A stretch of 64,000 nt of DNA from Cephalopachus bancanus. Taxonomy: Eukaryota > Chordata > Mammalia > Primates > Tarsiidae. Position numbers and translations under genes: made by a program. The stretch covers positions 3,162,001 to 3,226,000 of the forward strand of contig JAPVLO010000233.1 of NCBI GenBank assembly GCA_027257055.1, in the 5' to 3' direction. Below, in pieces: positions 35,851-47,023 of this stretch. Numbering within the stretch: the first letter of the stretch is position 1; the number at the start of each line of letters is the position of its first letter. The notes below the pieces were generated by a model. That model searched no databases and had not been told where the DNA came from. It saw only the letters and a program-made list of their open reading frames with translations.

Positions 35851-36147
35851 GAGTTTCATGTTGAATTGCTTAAGAGGAAAATAGGATATCACCATTCTTT
35901 CAGAGCCTGCCTTCTTACCTGATGCCAATAGCCTGAAAAGCTTGTCAGTAGCTGGATGCCGGGCCTCAGTCTCATTCTCGACAAGTCACAAGGGACAGCG
36001 GGAATTGAGAGTGAGGGTTTTGATGTTCCTTGGCAATGCAGATTTTTTTTTCCAGGAGGATGGGGCTGAAGATAAAATTTTATTTTTTTGGTATAATTCT
36101 GATGTTTAGTAATATCTTTTGAGCTTTCTGTAAATTTTTCTTCTTTC
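35851..36147. other. Short non-coding stretch
   Basis: Nothing identified. Confidence 0.4.
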
Positions 36148-36458
36148 TTTTCTTTTTTTTTTTTTTGAGTTGAAGTCTCACTCTGCCACCCAGGCTGGAG
36201 TGCAGTGGCATGCCCACGGCCACTGCAGCCTTGACTTGCTGGGTCCAGGCAATCCTTCCACCTCAGCCTTACAAGTAGCTGGAACTACAGGTGTGTGCCA
36301 CCACACCCGGCTAATTTTTTTAAAAAAATGTATTGTAGAGACATGGTCTTGCCAAGTTGCTCAGGCTCGTCTGAAACCCCTGGGCTCAGGCAATCCTCTT
36401 GCCTCAGCCTCCCAAAGTGCTGGGATTACAGGCGTGAGCCACTGTGCCCAGCTGATTG
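36148..36458 (-). mobile_element. Lineage-specific Alu, minus strand
   Basis: Poly-T, 'gagttgaagtctcactctgc' to 'gattacaggcgtgagccact'. The target-site duplication may be 'TGTAAATTTTTC' before and 'TGTAAATTTTCA' after. Confidence 0.93.
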
Positions 36459-36846
36459 TAAATTTTCAATGCAGAAAATTGAGGTAAGTATATGGGAGAA
36501 CTAAAATTCTCCCTAAGAATAACATTTTTATGTGTTCCCACCCTGATTATATGCAATATATCCGTATGTATATATATATAACGTATACTTATATATGTAG
36601 ATATGCATACTTGAGTTGTATATGTAAAAATGAGATGCATATTGCAGACAAACTATTATTCCTCATTTTCATAATATAGTTTGAGTACCTTCCACAACAT
36701 TACATATTATTTAAAAGCATGACATTTAATGGTTGTTTAATATTTATTTTAATGAATACATCTGAACATATTTAATCAACAATTTATTTTTGGACATTTG
36801 AGCTTTCTTCTCCTGCTGGGAGAAAAGACCCTGTGATGAACATACA
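36459..36846. other. AT-rich stretch, nothing identified
   Basis: Includes alternating AT/GT runs at about 36,560-36,600. 'aacaatttatttttggacat' is LINE-like in style. No gene. Confidence 0.4.
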
Positions 36847-36848
36847 TA

Positions 36849-37420
36849 TGAGGGAGACCCCAAAAGACTCAGAATTAGTTTTTGGAGGGCAGGCCCCTTG
36901 TAGCATAGGCTTCCCCTGCTAGGTAAGTGTTCTAGGAACCCATCAGCATCCGTGTACCAGCTAGTACTGTTGTGAGAGGCTGCACTCAGCTTCAGGTAAA
37001 ATTTTTTCTGGAGATTCTTTCAGTGCATTTGCCCATTTCACGATGAGTGATTTACAAACACACTATCCTACATCTGCTGAGTGTTCAGTAGTTTTTTTAC
37101 CAAAAATGGCATGACCCCTGTGTCCCACCCTCCTTATTCACCCAGTCTCTCCCCGAGCGACTTTTTTTGTATCTCGGATTTTTTAAAAGTCCTCAGAGGG
37201 AAATATTTTGCCTATGTGGAAGAGGTGAAACAAAAAACAGCAGAAGCACTAAAAGGCATCAAAATGAACGAGCTTAAAAAGTGTTTTGAGCATGGAGAAA
37301 GCATCTTGATAGGTGTATTGCATCAAACAGAGAGTACTTTGAAGGTGACTGGATTTAAACATGTAGGAATAAATACCCAATTTTAAATAAATACATTTTG
37401 GGTTTTGGGGTACCTCCTTG
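36849..37420 (+). mobile_element. Mariner deletion derivative (copy C), plus strand
   Basis: A 572-bp element with TA at both ends (36847-36848 and 37421-37422). Terminal repeats are TGAGGGAGACCCC and, reversed, CAAGGAGGTACCCC. It has the same 5' region as copy B ('ataggcttcccctgctaggt'), the same fusion to the transposase tail ('ctgagtgttcagtagttttt'), and the same length class. The tail frame (37,081-37,386) reads SPSDFF where the third catalytic acid belongs, so this copy keeps that Asp but lacks the rest of the core. Confidence 0.92.
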
Positions 37421-37422
37421 TA

Positions 37423-37680
37423 TACATATATAAACCTTTGTGAGTGTTTCTCTTCATTTTCCTGTAGCTGTATTTTCTCACAAAGATATGCACTGTGAGA
37501 AAGGGCCTTCCTCCTGTGAGTAGGCACATTGTTTATGATGGAGAGAAATACCTTCTCCCATGACACAGGTATGCATGCACCTGGTTTAGAAGGTCTCCTG
37601 AAAATGTTGGCAGAATCTAATTTTATTCTGTATTCACTGAACAATAGTCAAATCCTCTAATCCCAATGGCTGCACTCTTC
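37423..37680. other. Short non-coding stretch
   Basis: Nothing identified between the mariner and the next Alu. Confidence 0.4.
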
Positions 37681-37980
37681 TTTTTTTTTTCTTTTTTGAG
37701 TCAGAGTCTCACTCTGTTGCCCAGGCTAGAATACAGTGGCACGATCATAGCTTACTGTAGCCTCAACCTCCTGCTCTCAGGTGATCCTCCCAATTCAGTC
37801 TTCCAAGTAGCTGGGATTACAGGCCTGTGCCATCACTCTCAGCTAATTATTTTATTTTTTGTAAAGATGAGGTCGTGCTATGCTGCCCAGGCTGGTTTCA
37901 AACTTCTGGACTCAAGTGATCCTTCCGCCTCGTCCTCCCGAAATGCTGGGATTATTGGTGTGAACCACTGCACCTGGCTT
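37681..37980 (-). mobile_element. Alu, minus strand
   Basis: Poly-T, 'gagtcagagtctcactctgt' to 'gctgggattattggtgtgaa'. Diverged dimer. Confidence 0.9.
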
Positions 37981-38529
37981 AACAGCTATGTTTTGCAATC
38001 TGAGTGTTTGTCAGGTGTCAAGCTGTGTCTTTTCTGCAAGCCTTTTGGAACAATCTTTTCTCAAGATGTTTCTAATTGGTGCCGTCTGGACCAGGGTAGG
38101 AAGTTCCTAGCATGTAAAAGTTGTAAGAATCAGGACTCTTTTGGATATAAGTGACATAAATGGGCATCTCACTGGCTTGAATCTCCAAAGGGAGTGGCCT
38201 CAGTGAGTGCTGGAACAGGGGTAAGGGATACCAACACTCACTTCATCCTTCCCTTTGACCTCTCTGTCTGTATCCACTTCATTCTATCAGACTGGCCTAT
38301 TCTTCAGGGTTGGAACAGGGCTGTTAGTATCACCTGGCTGGCATCTGCCCAGTTCTGCCCACAGGGAGCAAAGACTCTTCTCTTTATTCCAGTTCCAGGA
38401 ACACTCATCAAGGAAATCTTTTGCTTGCACGGTGGGCCCTCACTACAGCCAGGGTATGATTGACCAGGAACTTTCCACCCCCAACAAAGCTACTGTGCAA
38501 AGGAGATGGGGTTTTGTGAGACGAAAGTT
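37981..38529. other. Non-coding stretch with an ancient repeat piece
   Basis: The segment at 38,120-38,340 resembles the ancient repeat noted at 29.4-29.6 kb. No gene is supported. Confidence 0.4.
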
Positions 38530-39099
<570 letters not shown>

Positions 39100-39790
39100 C
39101 AGTAGTCCCCAACCTTTTTGGCATCAGGGACCAGTTTCACGGAAGACAATTTTTCCATGGACAGTGGGGAGGAGGTGTGTGGTTCTGGCATGATTCAACA
39201 CATTGCATTTATTGTGCACTTTATTTCTATTGATATTGTGTTGTGATATACAATGAAATAATTACACAACTCATCACAACGCAGAATCAGTGGGAGTCCT
39301 GAGCTTATTTTCCTGCAACTAGTTGGTCTCATCTGGGGTGATGGGAGGCAGTAACACCCGAAGAGTATTGCTTATGTCCAGTGTACTCTGTAATCTTGTT
39401 TTGGTTGCCGTCACTGCAGAAAACCCTGCTTCACAAAGATAGGATAGTGGAAACGGAAACAGGCTTTTCAGTGTTGGTCTGAAAGGAGGTGGGGCTCAGG
39501 TGGTAATGCCAGCGATGGGGAGTGGCTGTAAATACAGATGAAGCTTCTCTCACTTGCTCATCCACCACTCACCTCCTGCTGTGTGACCTGGTTCTTTTTT
39601 TTTTTTTTTTTTTGAGTTGGAGTCTCACTCTGTCGCCCAGACTGGAGTGCAGAGGCCACTCCCGGCCACCGCAGCCTCGACCTGCTGGGCTCTGGCGATC
39701 CTTCCGCCTCAGCCTTCCGAGTAGATGACCTGGTTCTTAACAGGCTACAGACTGGTACTGTCCCATGGCCCCGGGAGTTAGAGACCCCTG
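39100..39790 (+). mobile_element. Non-autonomous hAT-like DNA transposon containing a half-Alu
   Basis: Left terminus CAGTAGTCCCCAACC and right terminus GGAGTTAGAGACCCCTG (reversed, CAGGGGTCTC) are flanked by an 8-bp target duplication, TTGTAAAG at 39,092-39,099 and TTGTAAAA at 39,791-39,798. An 8-bp duplication and CAG-type ends are hAT features. The interior has no transposase frame. A 3' Alu fragment sits at 39,597-39,725. Confidence 0.88.
39593..39725 (-). mobile_element. Right-arm-only Alu insertion with exact target duplication
   Basis: Reversed Alu comprising poly-T and the right arm only, stopping at 'cagccttccgagtaga'. The flanks carry the exact 13-bp duplication TGACCTGGTTCTT at 39,584-39,596 and 39,726-39,738. 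So the element was inserted already 5'-truncated rather than being cut down later. Confidence 0.95.
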
Positions 39791-39884
39791 TTGTAAAAAA
39801 CGACAAGAAGAATCCCCCATTACAGTGGAAAAAGAAAGCTCCCACCTTGGCATTTCATGTGACCCCACAAGTCAGTCTAGTGCC

Positions 39885-40120
39885 ATGCATACTAACAATG
39901 CTCACTAGGCATTTACTATGTGCCAGGTACGGTGCTAAATGCCTTATGTGAATGTTGTTGTTTATGTATCATAGGAAACTGTTAGCCCTGTCTTAGAAAG
40001 AAGGAAACTAACTTTGGAGAAAAATGAGGTAATTTGCCTAAGTATATATGGCTTAGAATTTGCAAAGTTAGGATTTGAACCTGTGATTGATTGTGTGCTT
40101 TCTATATGTAGACCTATACC
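39885..40120 (+). repeat. MIR element, plus strand
   Basis: 'tttactatgtgccaggtacg' and 'ggtaatttgcctaagtatat', then 'aggatttgaacctgtgattg', in MIR order. Confidence 0.92.
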
Positions 40121-40171
40121 AGAGGCTTTACATATATATGTACATATGTATTTATTTTATTATTTTACATA

Positions 40172-40302
40172 TTTCTTTTCTTTTTTTTATTTTAAAGATG
40201 TGGGGTACAATTCAGGATTAGGTATACAAGTGGTCATCGTATAGGTAAAGTTGGGGACTCTTCTTGGTCTCCACTTCAACTGGTTTGCGATTAGGTACAC
40301 TT
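40172..40302 (-). mobile_element. Short L1 3' end, minus strand
   Basis: Poly-T/A-rich start, then 'atgtggggtacaattcagga' and 'ttaggtatacaagtggtcat': the reversed lineage-specific L1 tail, only about 130 bp. Confidence 0.85.
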
Positions 40303-41480
40303 ATTGAAGAGCCAATATTGATATGCTATTTTTAGCTAAATTCCATAGTTTTTATTGAGGTTTATTCTTTGCCTTGTGCATCCCATGGGTTTTGACAGAT
40401 GCATAATGACAGGTATTCACCACTATAGCATTATACCGGACAGTTACATGGACCTAACAATCCCTTGGGTGCCACCTATTCCTCCCTCCCCCGATACATT
40501 TCTGGCACCCACTGATCTTATTACTGTCTCTGTAGTTTTGCCTTTTCCAAAACCTCATATAGTTGAAATCACACAATCGCTTTTTCTGATTGGCTCATTT
40601 CACGTAGCAATATGTGTGGTTCCTCCACGCCTTTTTATGGCTTGATGGCTGATTTCTTTTTGTTGCTGGTTAATATCCCATTGTATGGATGTACTACAGT
40701 TCGCTCATTCATTGACCCATGGAAGGTCATCTTGATTGCTTCCAAGTTTTTGCAATTATGAATAAAACTGCTATGAGCCTTAATGTATAGGTTTTTGTGT
40801 GGACGTAAGTTTTCAACTTATTTGGGTAAATACCAAGAAGCATGATTGTTGAATTGAACGATAAGACTATATTTAGTTTTGTAAAAGTCTGTCAAATTGT
40901 CTTCCTAAATGACTGTATCATTTTACAATCCCTTTGGCTAAAAATGAAAGTTCCAGTTGATCTACCACCTTCTCAGCATGTAGTAATGTCAGTGTTTTGG
41001 ATTTTAGCCATTCCATAGGTGTGTAGGGTTATCCCACTGATGTTTTCATCTGAAATTTCCCAATGACATATGATGTTAGCTATCTTTTCCTATGCTTACT
41101 TGCCATCTGTATATCTTCTTTGGTGAAGTGTCAGTTCAGATTTTCTGTCTATTTTCAATCAGGTGTTTTCTTATTATTGAGTTTTGAGAGTTCTTTGTGT
41201 ACTTTGGATACTAGCCCTTTATTAGATATGTGTTTTGCAAGAATTTTTTTCCCAAGTCTGTGGCTTAACTTTTCATTCTCTTAACATTGATATTGAAGAT
41301 CAGAGGCTTTTAATTTTAAAGAAGCCCAACATATCAATTAATTCCTTCACAGAGCGTGCTTTTGGTGTTGTGTCTGAAAAGTCATTGCCAAACTTAAGGT
41401 CACCTATATTTCCTCCTATGTTATCTTCTAAAAGTTTTATAGTTTTGCATTTTACATTCTTTAGGCCTAGGATCTTTTCT

Positions 41481-41525
<45 letters not shown>

Positions 41526-41660
41526 AAAGATGTTACAGTTTGTGTCTAAACTCTTTTTTTTTTGCATGTGATGTCCAGTTGTTAACAGCACCATTTGTTG
41601 AAGAGACTATCCTCTTTCCATTGAATTGCCTTGACAACCTTTATCAAAGATCAGCTGACT
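40303..41660 (-). repeat. Old L1 3' region, reverse orientation (~1.35 kb)
   Basis: Classic reversed L1M wording throughout: 'tgaaatcacacaatcgcttt', 'ttgtatggatgtactacagt', 'caattatgaataaaactgct', 'attcttaggcctaggatctt'-like text near 41,460, and 'caccatttgttgaagagact'. It contains a (GT)n microsatellite. Frames within it are antisense LINE. Confidence 0.9.
41486..41523 (+). repeat. (GT)n microsatellite
   Basis: About 19 GT units inside the reversed L1. Confidence 0.97.
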
Positions 41661-42052
41661 GTGTTTGTGCAGGACCGTGTTATGATTTGTTCCCTGCAAA
41701 TCTCATGTTTGAAATTTGATCCCCAATGTTGAAGGTGGGGCCTAACGGGAGGTGTTTGGTTCATGGGGGTGGATTCCTCATAAGTAGATTGTTGTCTTCT
41801 GTCAGGGGTGAGGAATTTTTCACTCTGTTAGTTCCAGGGAGAGTTAGTTGTTAAGAAGAGCCTGGCATCATCCTGTCTTGCCTCCCCTCTCACCATGTGA
41901 TCTCTGTGCATGCAGCTTCCTTTTCATCTTCTGCTATAAGTGGAAGCAGCCTGAGGCTCTCACGAGATGCAGATGCCAAATCTTGAAGCTTTCAGCCATC
42001 AGAATTATGAGCCAAATAAGCCTTTTTTCTTTATAAACTTTATAACAACACA
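41661..42052 (+). repeat. MaLR (MST/MLT1-like) LTR, plus strand
   Basis: 'gtgttatgatttgttccctg', 'cccaatgttgaaggtggggc', 'ctcaccatgtgatctctgtg' and 'gagccaaataagcctttttt' (polyadenylation region) lie in LTR order. It is a nearly full solo LTR, with no internal retroviral genes. ERVL-MaLR LTRs are old and abundant in mammals. Confidence 0.88.
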
Positions 42053-42114
42053 AAACAAAGCTCTTTTTCCTATTCATCTTTACACATTTTTTAATTCCTA
42101 CTAGGAAGTCTTAT

Positions 42115-42600
42115 CTGTCCCACAGGTAGCAAAATCCTTAATTTGAAGAAGGAGAAACTGAAGCCAGAGTAGATAAGTCCACTATCCCCAGGCCAGCAGC
42201 TGGCAAGAAGTAGAGTTAGAATTCAAACCCACCTCTGTCTGACTCTGATTCTGGGCACTTTCTTTTTTTGCATTGGAGACTCACTTTGTCACCCAGACTG
42301 GAGTGCAGTGGCACACTCCCGGCCACCGCAGCCTTGACCTGCCGGGCTCCGGCGATCCTTCTGCCTCAGTCTTCCAAGTAGCTGGAACTACAGGTGCACA
42401 CTACCACGCCTGGCTAATTTTTTGATTTATTGTAGAGATGAAGTCTTTCCAAGTTGCCCAGGCAAGTCTCAAACCCTCAGGCTCAGGCAATCCACTCATC
42501 TCAGCCTCCCAAAGCACAGGTTTACAGGCTGAGCCACTGTGCCCGGCTCTGTGCACTTTCTATGCTGCCATGCTACCTAATGATGCGAGGCTAGGACTTG
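42115..42600 (+). repeat. MIR element split by an Alu
   Basis: 'gaagaaggagaaactgaagc' and 'cagctggcaagaagtagagt' precede the Alu; a short right part follows. The Alu target duplication TGGGCACTTTCT/TGTGCACTTTCT lies in the MIR. Confidence 0.8.
42263..42548 (-). mobile_element. Lineage-specific Alu, minus strand, inside a MIR
   Basis: Starts 'ttttttgcattggagactca', keeps 'cacactcccggccaccgcag' and ends 'gctgagccactgtgcccggc'. Target duplication about 42,251-42,262 and 42,549-42,561. Confidence 0.93.
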
Positions 42601-43254
42601 GTGTGTCAACCTTACCCTTAGATATCACCCTCTAGGGTCTAAATTCTAGCATCTTCTTTCCTTAATGGCCTTTGGAACCTTTGGCTTAGCTGCTCTTTGT
42701 AATTAACGCTGTCTGATGCCTATGGTTCCTCTGGCCCTGTAAAGTGAATCCTGGCCTGCCTAAAATTTAATTGTTCTTAAAACTCTCAGCCCATTTTATC
42801 AGCATCCTCTAGCTGTTTTGCTGAAACCATGTATACAATTATTTTTTTCCCCTGTCACACTGAATTCTTTTTGCTGAGAAGTCACTTGCTCACAGGCCTT
42901 GTCAGTGAGGGTCTCCTACTGTTTTTCTGAAGATGGGAGTCTGCTGAGTGGGATTGCTAAACTGAGCAAAGTGCTAAACATCTCCTGGGTTAAATTTCAC
43001 TCATAGTCCCACCAGGGCCTGGGGCACTTACTCCCACAATTCACAAACATTCACTCTATTTTGTCCCTCTGTTGCCCCAGTAGAGGATATCCACAATCTA
43101 CCATATTCTATTTTACAGCCAGAAGCCAGTTAAGAAAAAAGAAAATGAGTAGATCGTATAACCATATTTTAAATTCCAAGGGACAGTTTTTTTTATAAGA
43201 ATATAATATTTATAAGCGTCAAATAGAGGTGAAATAGTTTGCAGGAGATCACTA
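42601..43254. other. Non-coding stretch, nothing identified
   Basis: No recognised repeat or exon. Confidence 0.4.
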
Positions 43255-43460
43255 TCTTCTCTTTTTAACAACCAGTACTTATCGGAACTAATAGAGTGAG
43301 CCCTTTGCTCACCCTTGAGGGAAGACAGTAATCTATTTGTGAAGAATCCACCCCCATGACTCCCAAAGACCTCCCATTAGGCCTCACCTCCATCACTGGG
43401 GATCCAATTTCAACATGAGTTTTGGAGGAAACAAGCATCCAAACCGTAGCACAGTCCAAC
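43255..43460 (-). repeat. MaLR LTR fragment, minus strand
   Basis: Reversed, this reads like the first half of the LTR at 41.7 kb: 'aatttcaacatgagttttgg' (reverse of the start region), 'cctcccattaggcctcacct' and 'gtgaagaatccacccccatg'. It lies in the opposite orientation to that copy. Confidence 0.82.
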
Positions 43461-44116
43461 CCAAATACAATCTCTTGATCTTTGATAAGGCAATTCAATG
43501 GGAAAGGCAATTCAATGGGAAGAGGATAGTCTCTTCAAATGAAGACACTAGTTTCTTGCAAATGATGTGGTCGTGCCCTGATTCAAGTGGCGATCTCATG
43601 CCCAAGGCAAAGCAGGTGGTCTTCAATCCCACCAGGGACTCGTGGAGTTAGCAGCTGTGTAGGATTTGGAAGATCTCCTTATGAGACTTGAGGGCATCAT
43701 TTTACCACTGCACAATCGACACGGGAGTTTACTGTTTTGAAACAAAGTATATGTGGTGGCTTATTAGTGTGCTAAGCACTGTTCAAAGCACTTTATGAAT
43801 ATTAAACCATCTATGTGTTCATTAAAACTTTTTCTGAAGCTGGCACCGTCTAGTTATGTACTTTGTAAATTGCAAATCTAATTCCAGGGGAGTGGAACCC
43901 CTGGGACTGAAAATGAGCCCCCATTACTGACCAAGGACATTTGGGGAGTAAGAGAACATGATGAGGATTCAGAGGCCACAAATACCGCCCAATGTCTTCC
44001 TGTTTTTTTCCCTGTTTTCGTACAAAGTTAATGGGAGGATGGCAGTATTAATTTATGACCCGCTTACCATGTCACGGACCACTGGAACGTTATAGATTGT
44101 GGTTTTTGCTTTAAAA
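43461..44116. other. Non-coding stretch with a possible MIR
   Basis: 'gtgctaagcactgttcaaag' at about 43,768 resembles a MIR core. A local duplication of 'caattcaatgggaa' occurs at 43,491-43,520. No gene. Confidence 0.45.
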
Positions 44117-44411
44117 AAAAATTTTTTTTTTGAGTTGGAGTCTCACACTGTTGCCCAGGCTGGAGTGCAGTGGCAGGCTCACAGTCACCAAGCCTCGACC
44201 TTCTGGGCTCAGGCGATCCTTCCACTTCAGTCTTCCAAGTAGTAGGAACTACAGGTGCGTGCTTCCACGCTTGGCTAAATTTTGATTTGTTGTAGAGACG
44301 AGTTGTTGCCAAGTTGCCCAGGCTGGACTCGAACCCCTGGGCTCAGGCAATCCTCCCACCTCGGCCTCCCACGGTGCTGGGATTACAGGCGTGAGCCACC
44401 GCGCCCGGCAC
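44117..44411 (-). mobile_element. Lineage-specific Alu, minus strand
   Basis: Poly-T, 'gagttggagtctcacactgt' to 'gtgagccaccgcgcccggca'. It is the last repeat before the CpG island, about 300 bp upstream of it. Confidence 0.93.
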
Positions 44412-44700
44412 TTGCTTCGTTTTTGGTGCAAAGGGAGACAAGGACAGAGCTCATGGGGTGGGCACTGTGGGAGTGGGCACTGAACTTTCTGCCAATTTGG
44501 GGAGTAACCCCCGAAGTGAGCCGCACTGACTCCCCTGGAAGTTTGTGTACGCACCACAATCAACGGGTATATGTAGATTCAGGCTTTGGGGCCCTTTTTG
44601 ACGACGATCGAAGATAAGGGATCATTACCAAGGGCAAAGGGGATAGCAATAAAATAATCCAACGATGGAAAAACGGAGATTTACAATCATTTTGCTAAAC
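44412..44700. other. Unique sequence just upstream of the CpG island
   Basis: No repeat recognised. Likely distal promoter flank; no specific site can be supported. Confidence 0.4.
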
Positions 44701-44862
44701 TCTTGAACTGCATCCCCCGTTTTCTACTTTGGAGCAGGAGAAAGCGTCGCCAGGCCCGTCCGGGGCCCACCAGGCCGGGGTTGGCACGGCCGGGCCGCGG
44801 CCCCAGCTCTGGCCGCGGGGCCGCGGGGGCAGCAGGGGACCACAGGATGCCGCCCCGCTCCG

Positions 44863-44867
44863 ATTGG
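44863..44867 (-). promoter_or_regulatory. Inverted CCAAT box
   Basis: ATTGG in the context 'ccgattggtggcgacgg', a good NF-Y-type site read on the minus strand. It is one of two in the island, about 150 bp apart. Confidence 0.6.
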
Positions 44868-45014
44868 TGGCGACGGCGGCGCCGCCCGCACGCCTGGGGA
44901 GTCCCGGGTCGGGGCGCGCGGCGCGCGGAGTCGCCGTCGCCCCGCCCCGGCCCGGCGCGTCGGGCCCCGGCGCCCCAGCTTCGGGACTGGCAGCCGCCGC
45001 CGCGCCGCGCTCTC

Positions 45015-45019
45015 ATTGG
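45015..45019 (-). promoter_or_regulatory. Inverted CCAAT box
   Basis: ATTGG in 'ctctcattggtggccgg', about 45 bp upstream of a GC-box cluster. This is a typical position for an NF-Y site at a TATA-less promoter. Confidence 0.65.
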
Positions 45020-45061
45020 TGGCCGGCGGTGACGCGGCCGAGCGGGCCAGGGAAGCCGGCC

Positions 45062-45110
45062 GGGGGCGGGGGCGGGGCCGGGCGCGGGCGGGAGGGGCGC
45101 GGGGGGCGGG
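45062..45110 (+). promoter_or_regulatory. GC-box cluster with G-quadruplex potential
   Basis: Runs GGGGGCGGGGGCGGGG at 45,062-45,077, then GGGCGGGAGGGG and GGGGGGCGGG up to 45,110. These are Sp1/KLF-type sites. At least four G-runs of three or more on one strand could also fold as a quadruplex. Transcription probably starts shortly downstream. Confidence 0.65.
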
Positions 45111-45120
45111 CGCGCGGCTG

Positions 45121-45351
45121 ATGAAACCCGGCTGGGATCCCGCCCGCGCTCGGCGCCCCATTCACTCCGCGCGGGCAGGTGTGAGCGGCGGGTCAACGGC
45201 CCCGGCAGGCGGGACACGCGGCCGCCGGCTCCCGCTCCCCGCGGCCTCGCTCCGCATCCCGTCCCACCTCCCAGGCCGAGCGTCCGTCGGTCAGCGAGCG
45301 CGTCTGTCTGTCCATCGGCGGTCCTGCCCGCCTCCCGCCTTCGCCGGCTGG
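45121..45351 (+). other. Candidate first exon (end at splice donor GTGAGT)
   Basis: The sequence before 45,352 ends CTGG and is followed by GTGAGT (45,352-45,357), a near-perfect mammalian splice donor. A second donor-like site, CAG/GTGTGAG, has its GT at 45,179-45,180. A reading frame from ATG at 45,121 stays open through the first donor (77 codons, Arg/Pro/Ala-rich, no family), which is easily explained by GC-rich composition, so the exon may equally be 5' untranslated. The exon start is unknown. Confidence 0.5.
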
Positions 45352-46030
45352 GTGAGTGCCCGGTCCCTTCCAGCCCGGGGGCAGCTCCTCGGGCCCGGGT
45401 CGTGCGGGGGCGATGCCGCGTGGGGCCGCGGGAGTGGCGAGGGTCCCGCGCCGGGGGCGCCGGCATCCTCCGGGGAGCGCGAGGGCCGGACGAGCCCGGG
45501 GGCGTGCGCGCGGCGCCGGTGCCCATGCGGCTGTCGCCTCCACGGAGTCCATTTTGGTTCCCCAAAGCCGCGGCGTGGTGCATGATGCAACACCAAGGGA
45601 GCAAGCGTGGGCCACCCGGTGCCTCGGGATGCCCACGTCGCGCGCCCGGCAGGGGACCAGCCGCGCCGGGAGGCACGAGGCGGTCCGGGTGGGCGGCGGG
45701 CACGGGGACATCTGGAGCCCGCTGGCGGCGAGGGAGACCTTCCCTTACATGGCGCGGAGCAGTACACCCCGCCCCGCCACGAGGTCTGGGGATATGTCAT
45801 CCGCCGCGGTTGGGGTCCCCGCCGGGTCTCCTGGAGAGTGGTCGCGCGGTAGGTGGCTGACCTGGGGATTCTGCGTGCACCCCCGCCCGGTGGTCGCTCG
45901 TCCCTAGACCCCAGGGAGCGCCGCCTTCACCTCTGTCCCCAGGATGACTTGGAGGAAGTCCCCCCGGGTGGGCTTCCTCGTGACCCGATTTGGCCTGAAA
46001 AGTCTGGGTGCTTCCAGCCCTCCAGATGGT

Positions 46031-47023
46031 TTGGAGTGGGAGGAAGTTCTTCCGGCTTCACGTAGACAACCTATTCTCAGTGTGTTCCTTTCTGCGCAGT
46101 AAAAAAACTTCCCGGGCACGGGCGGGTCAGGCAGTCATTCTAAAACCTGCGTGCAAGTTGCACCGTGGTATTACTACCACGGCGTGCTCCTTCCCTGGTT
46201 CAGGGTGTGTGGGAATCAGATAGGAGTTGTGTTTGACTTGTATGATTAGGATAGTAAGACATGTGCCTCCGGGAAACAAAACAAAACAAAACAAAACTAC
46301 ACTTCCCAACACCCACAGTCATGCCGTTGCTTCAGACGTACCAGAGGGTTGGGATTTCAATCCCAGGTGTAACTCTAGAAATGTGCCTTTTAAGTAAAAT
46401 GTGACTAGTGGACCTGTGTACGTTGGCCTCTGGCCGAACGCCCTAATGGTGTCTAATTGGAATAAGAATTTATTTGGGATTTAGCCGAACATTTCTTGCC
46501 CTTCATGTTTGGTTCCGATAATAGGAGACCATGATACATTTATTCCCCTGATAGTTGTAGTTGGTCTCAGTGGAAATGGTCATTTTTTTTAGATGAACTC
46601 TTCCTTCTGTCATTGTACCGAAAGGTCTTATTTAAGTCGCCGTGGAGTAGAAACTTATGGGAAGGTCAACAATGGGTTAAAATATGAAGGTCATGTTGGA
46701 TCATTATAAAGGTAAAACCCAAAGGATGTCAGAAAGGTTCTGAGTAAACAGACGGGACAAAGCTTACTAAATAGAGATCAGACATGGATGCCCTTGCCTG
46801 GCTCTAGATCTTAGAGCCATGAGCTCCTCTACATGTGATTATTTGTTTTCGGTGGAAAAAAAAGGCTTGAGAGGCAAGACTGTTGACTTCAGGAAGTTTG
46901 AATTCTAAGACATATATGTTCATTACATTTGGTAGAAGATCCCATTCTTTGATGGATTTAAATACATGTTGGTCGATTAGCCTGTAGTCTCTTTTAACCA
47001 AAGGCAGTCAAAATAGGTCATCA
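46031..47023. other. Probable intron sequence, no exon seen
   Basis: Unique-looking sequence after the island. A short (CAAAA)n run is at 46,278-46,297. No gene feature is supported. Confidence 0.45.

Larger units (their letters stand above)
44701..46030 (+). promoter_or_regulatory. CpG-island promoter
   Basis: A sharp rise in G+C and CpG density from about 44,700 to about 45,600, tailing off to about 46,030, against AT-rich sequence upstream. It contains inverted CCAAT boxes, clustered GC boxes and candidate splice donors, all oriented for transcription to the right. I see no TATA box. This is the usual form of a broadly expressed mammalian promoter. The gene cannot be named from this sequence. 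Bidirectional activity cannot be excluded. Confidence 0.85.

Noticed and set aside
35551..35922. 123-codon frame as a possible gene
   Set aside because: Lies in a Tigger-like element and its flank; no domain or conserved start.
44687..45703. 338-codon minus-strand open frame over the CpG island
   Set aside because: Arg/Pro/Gly/Ala-rich with overlapping long frames on both strands, as expected from GC-rich DNA. No domain, and CpG islands produce such frames by chance.
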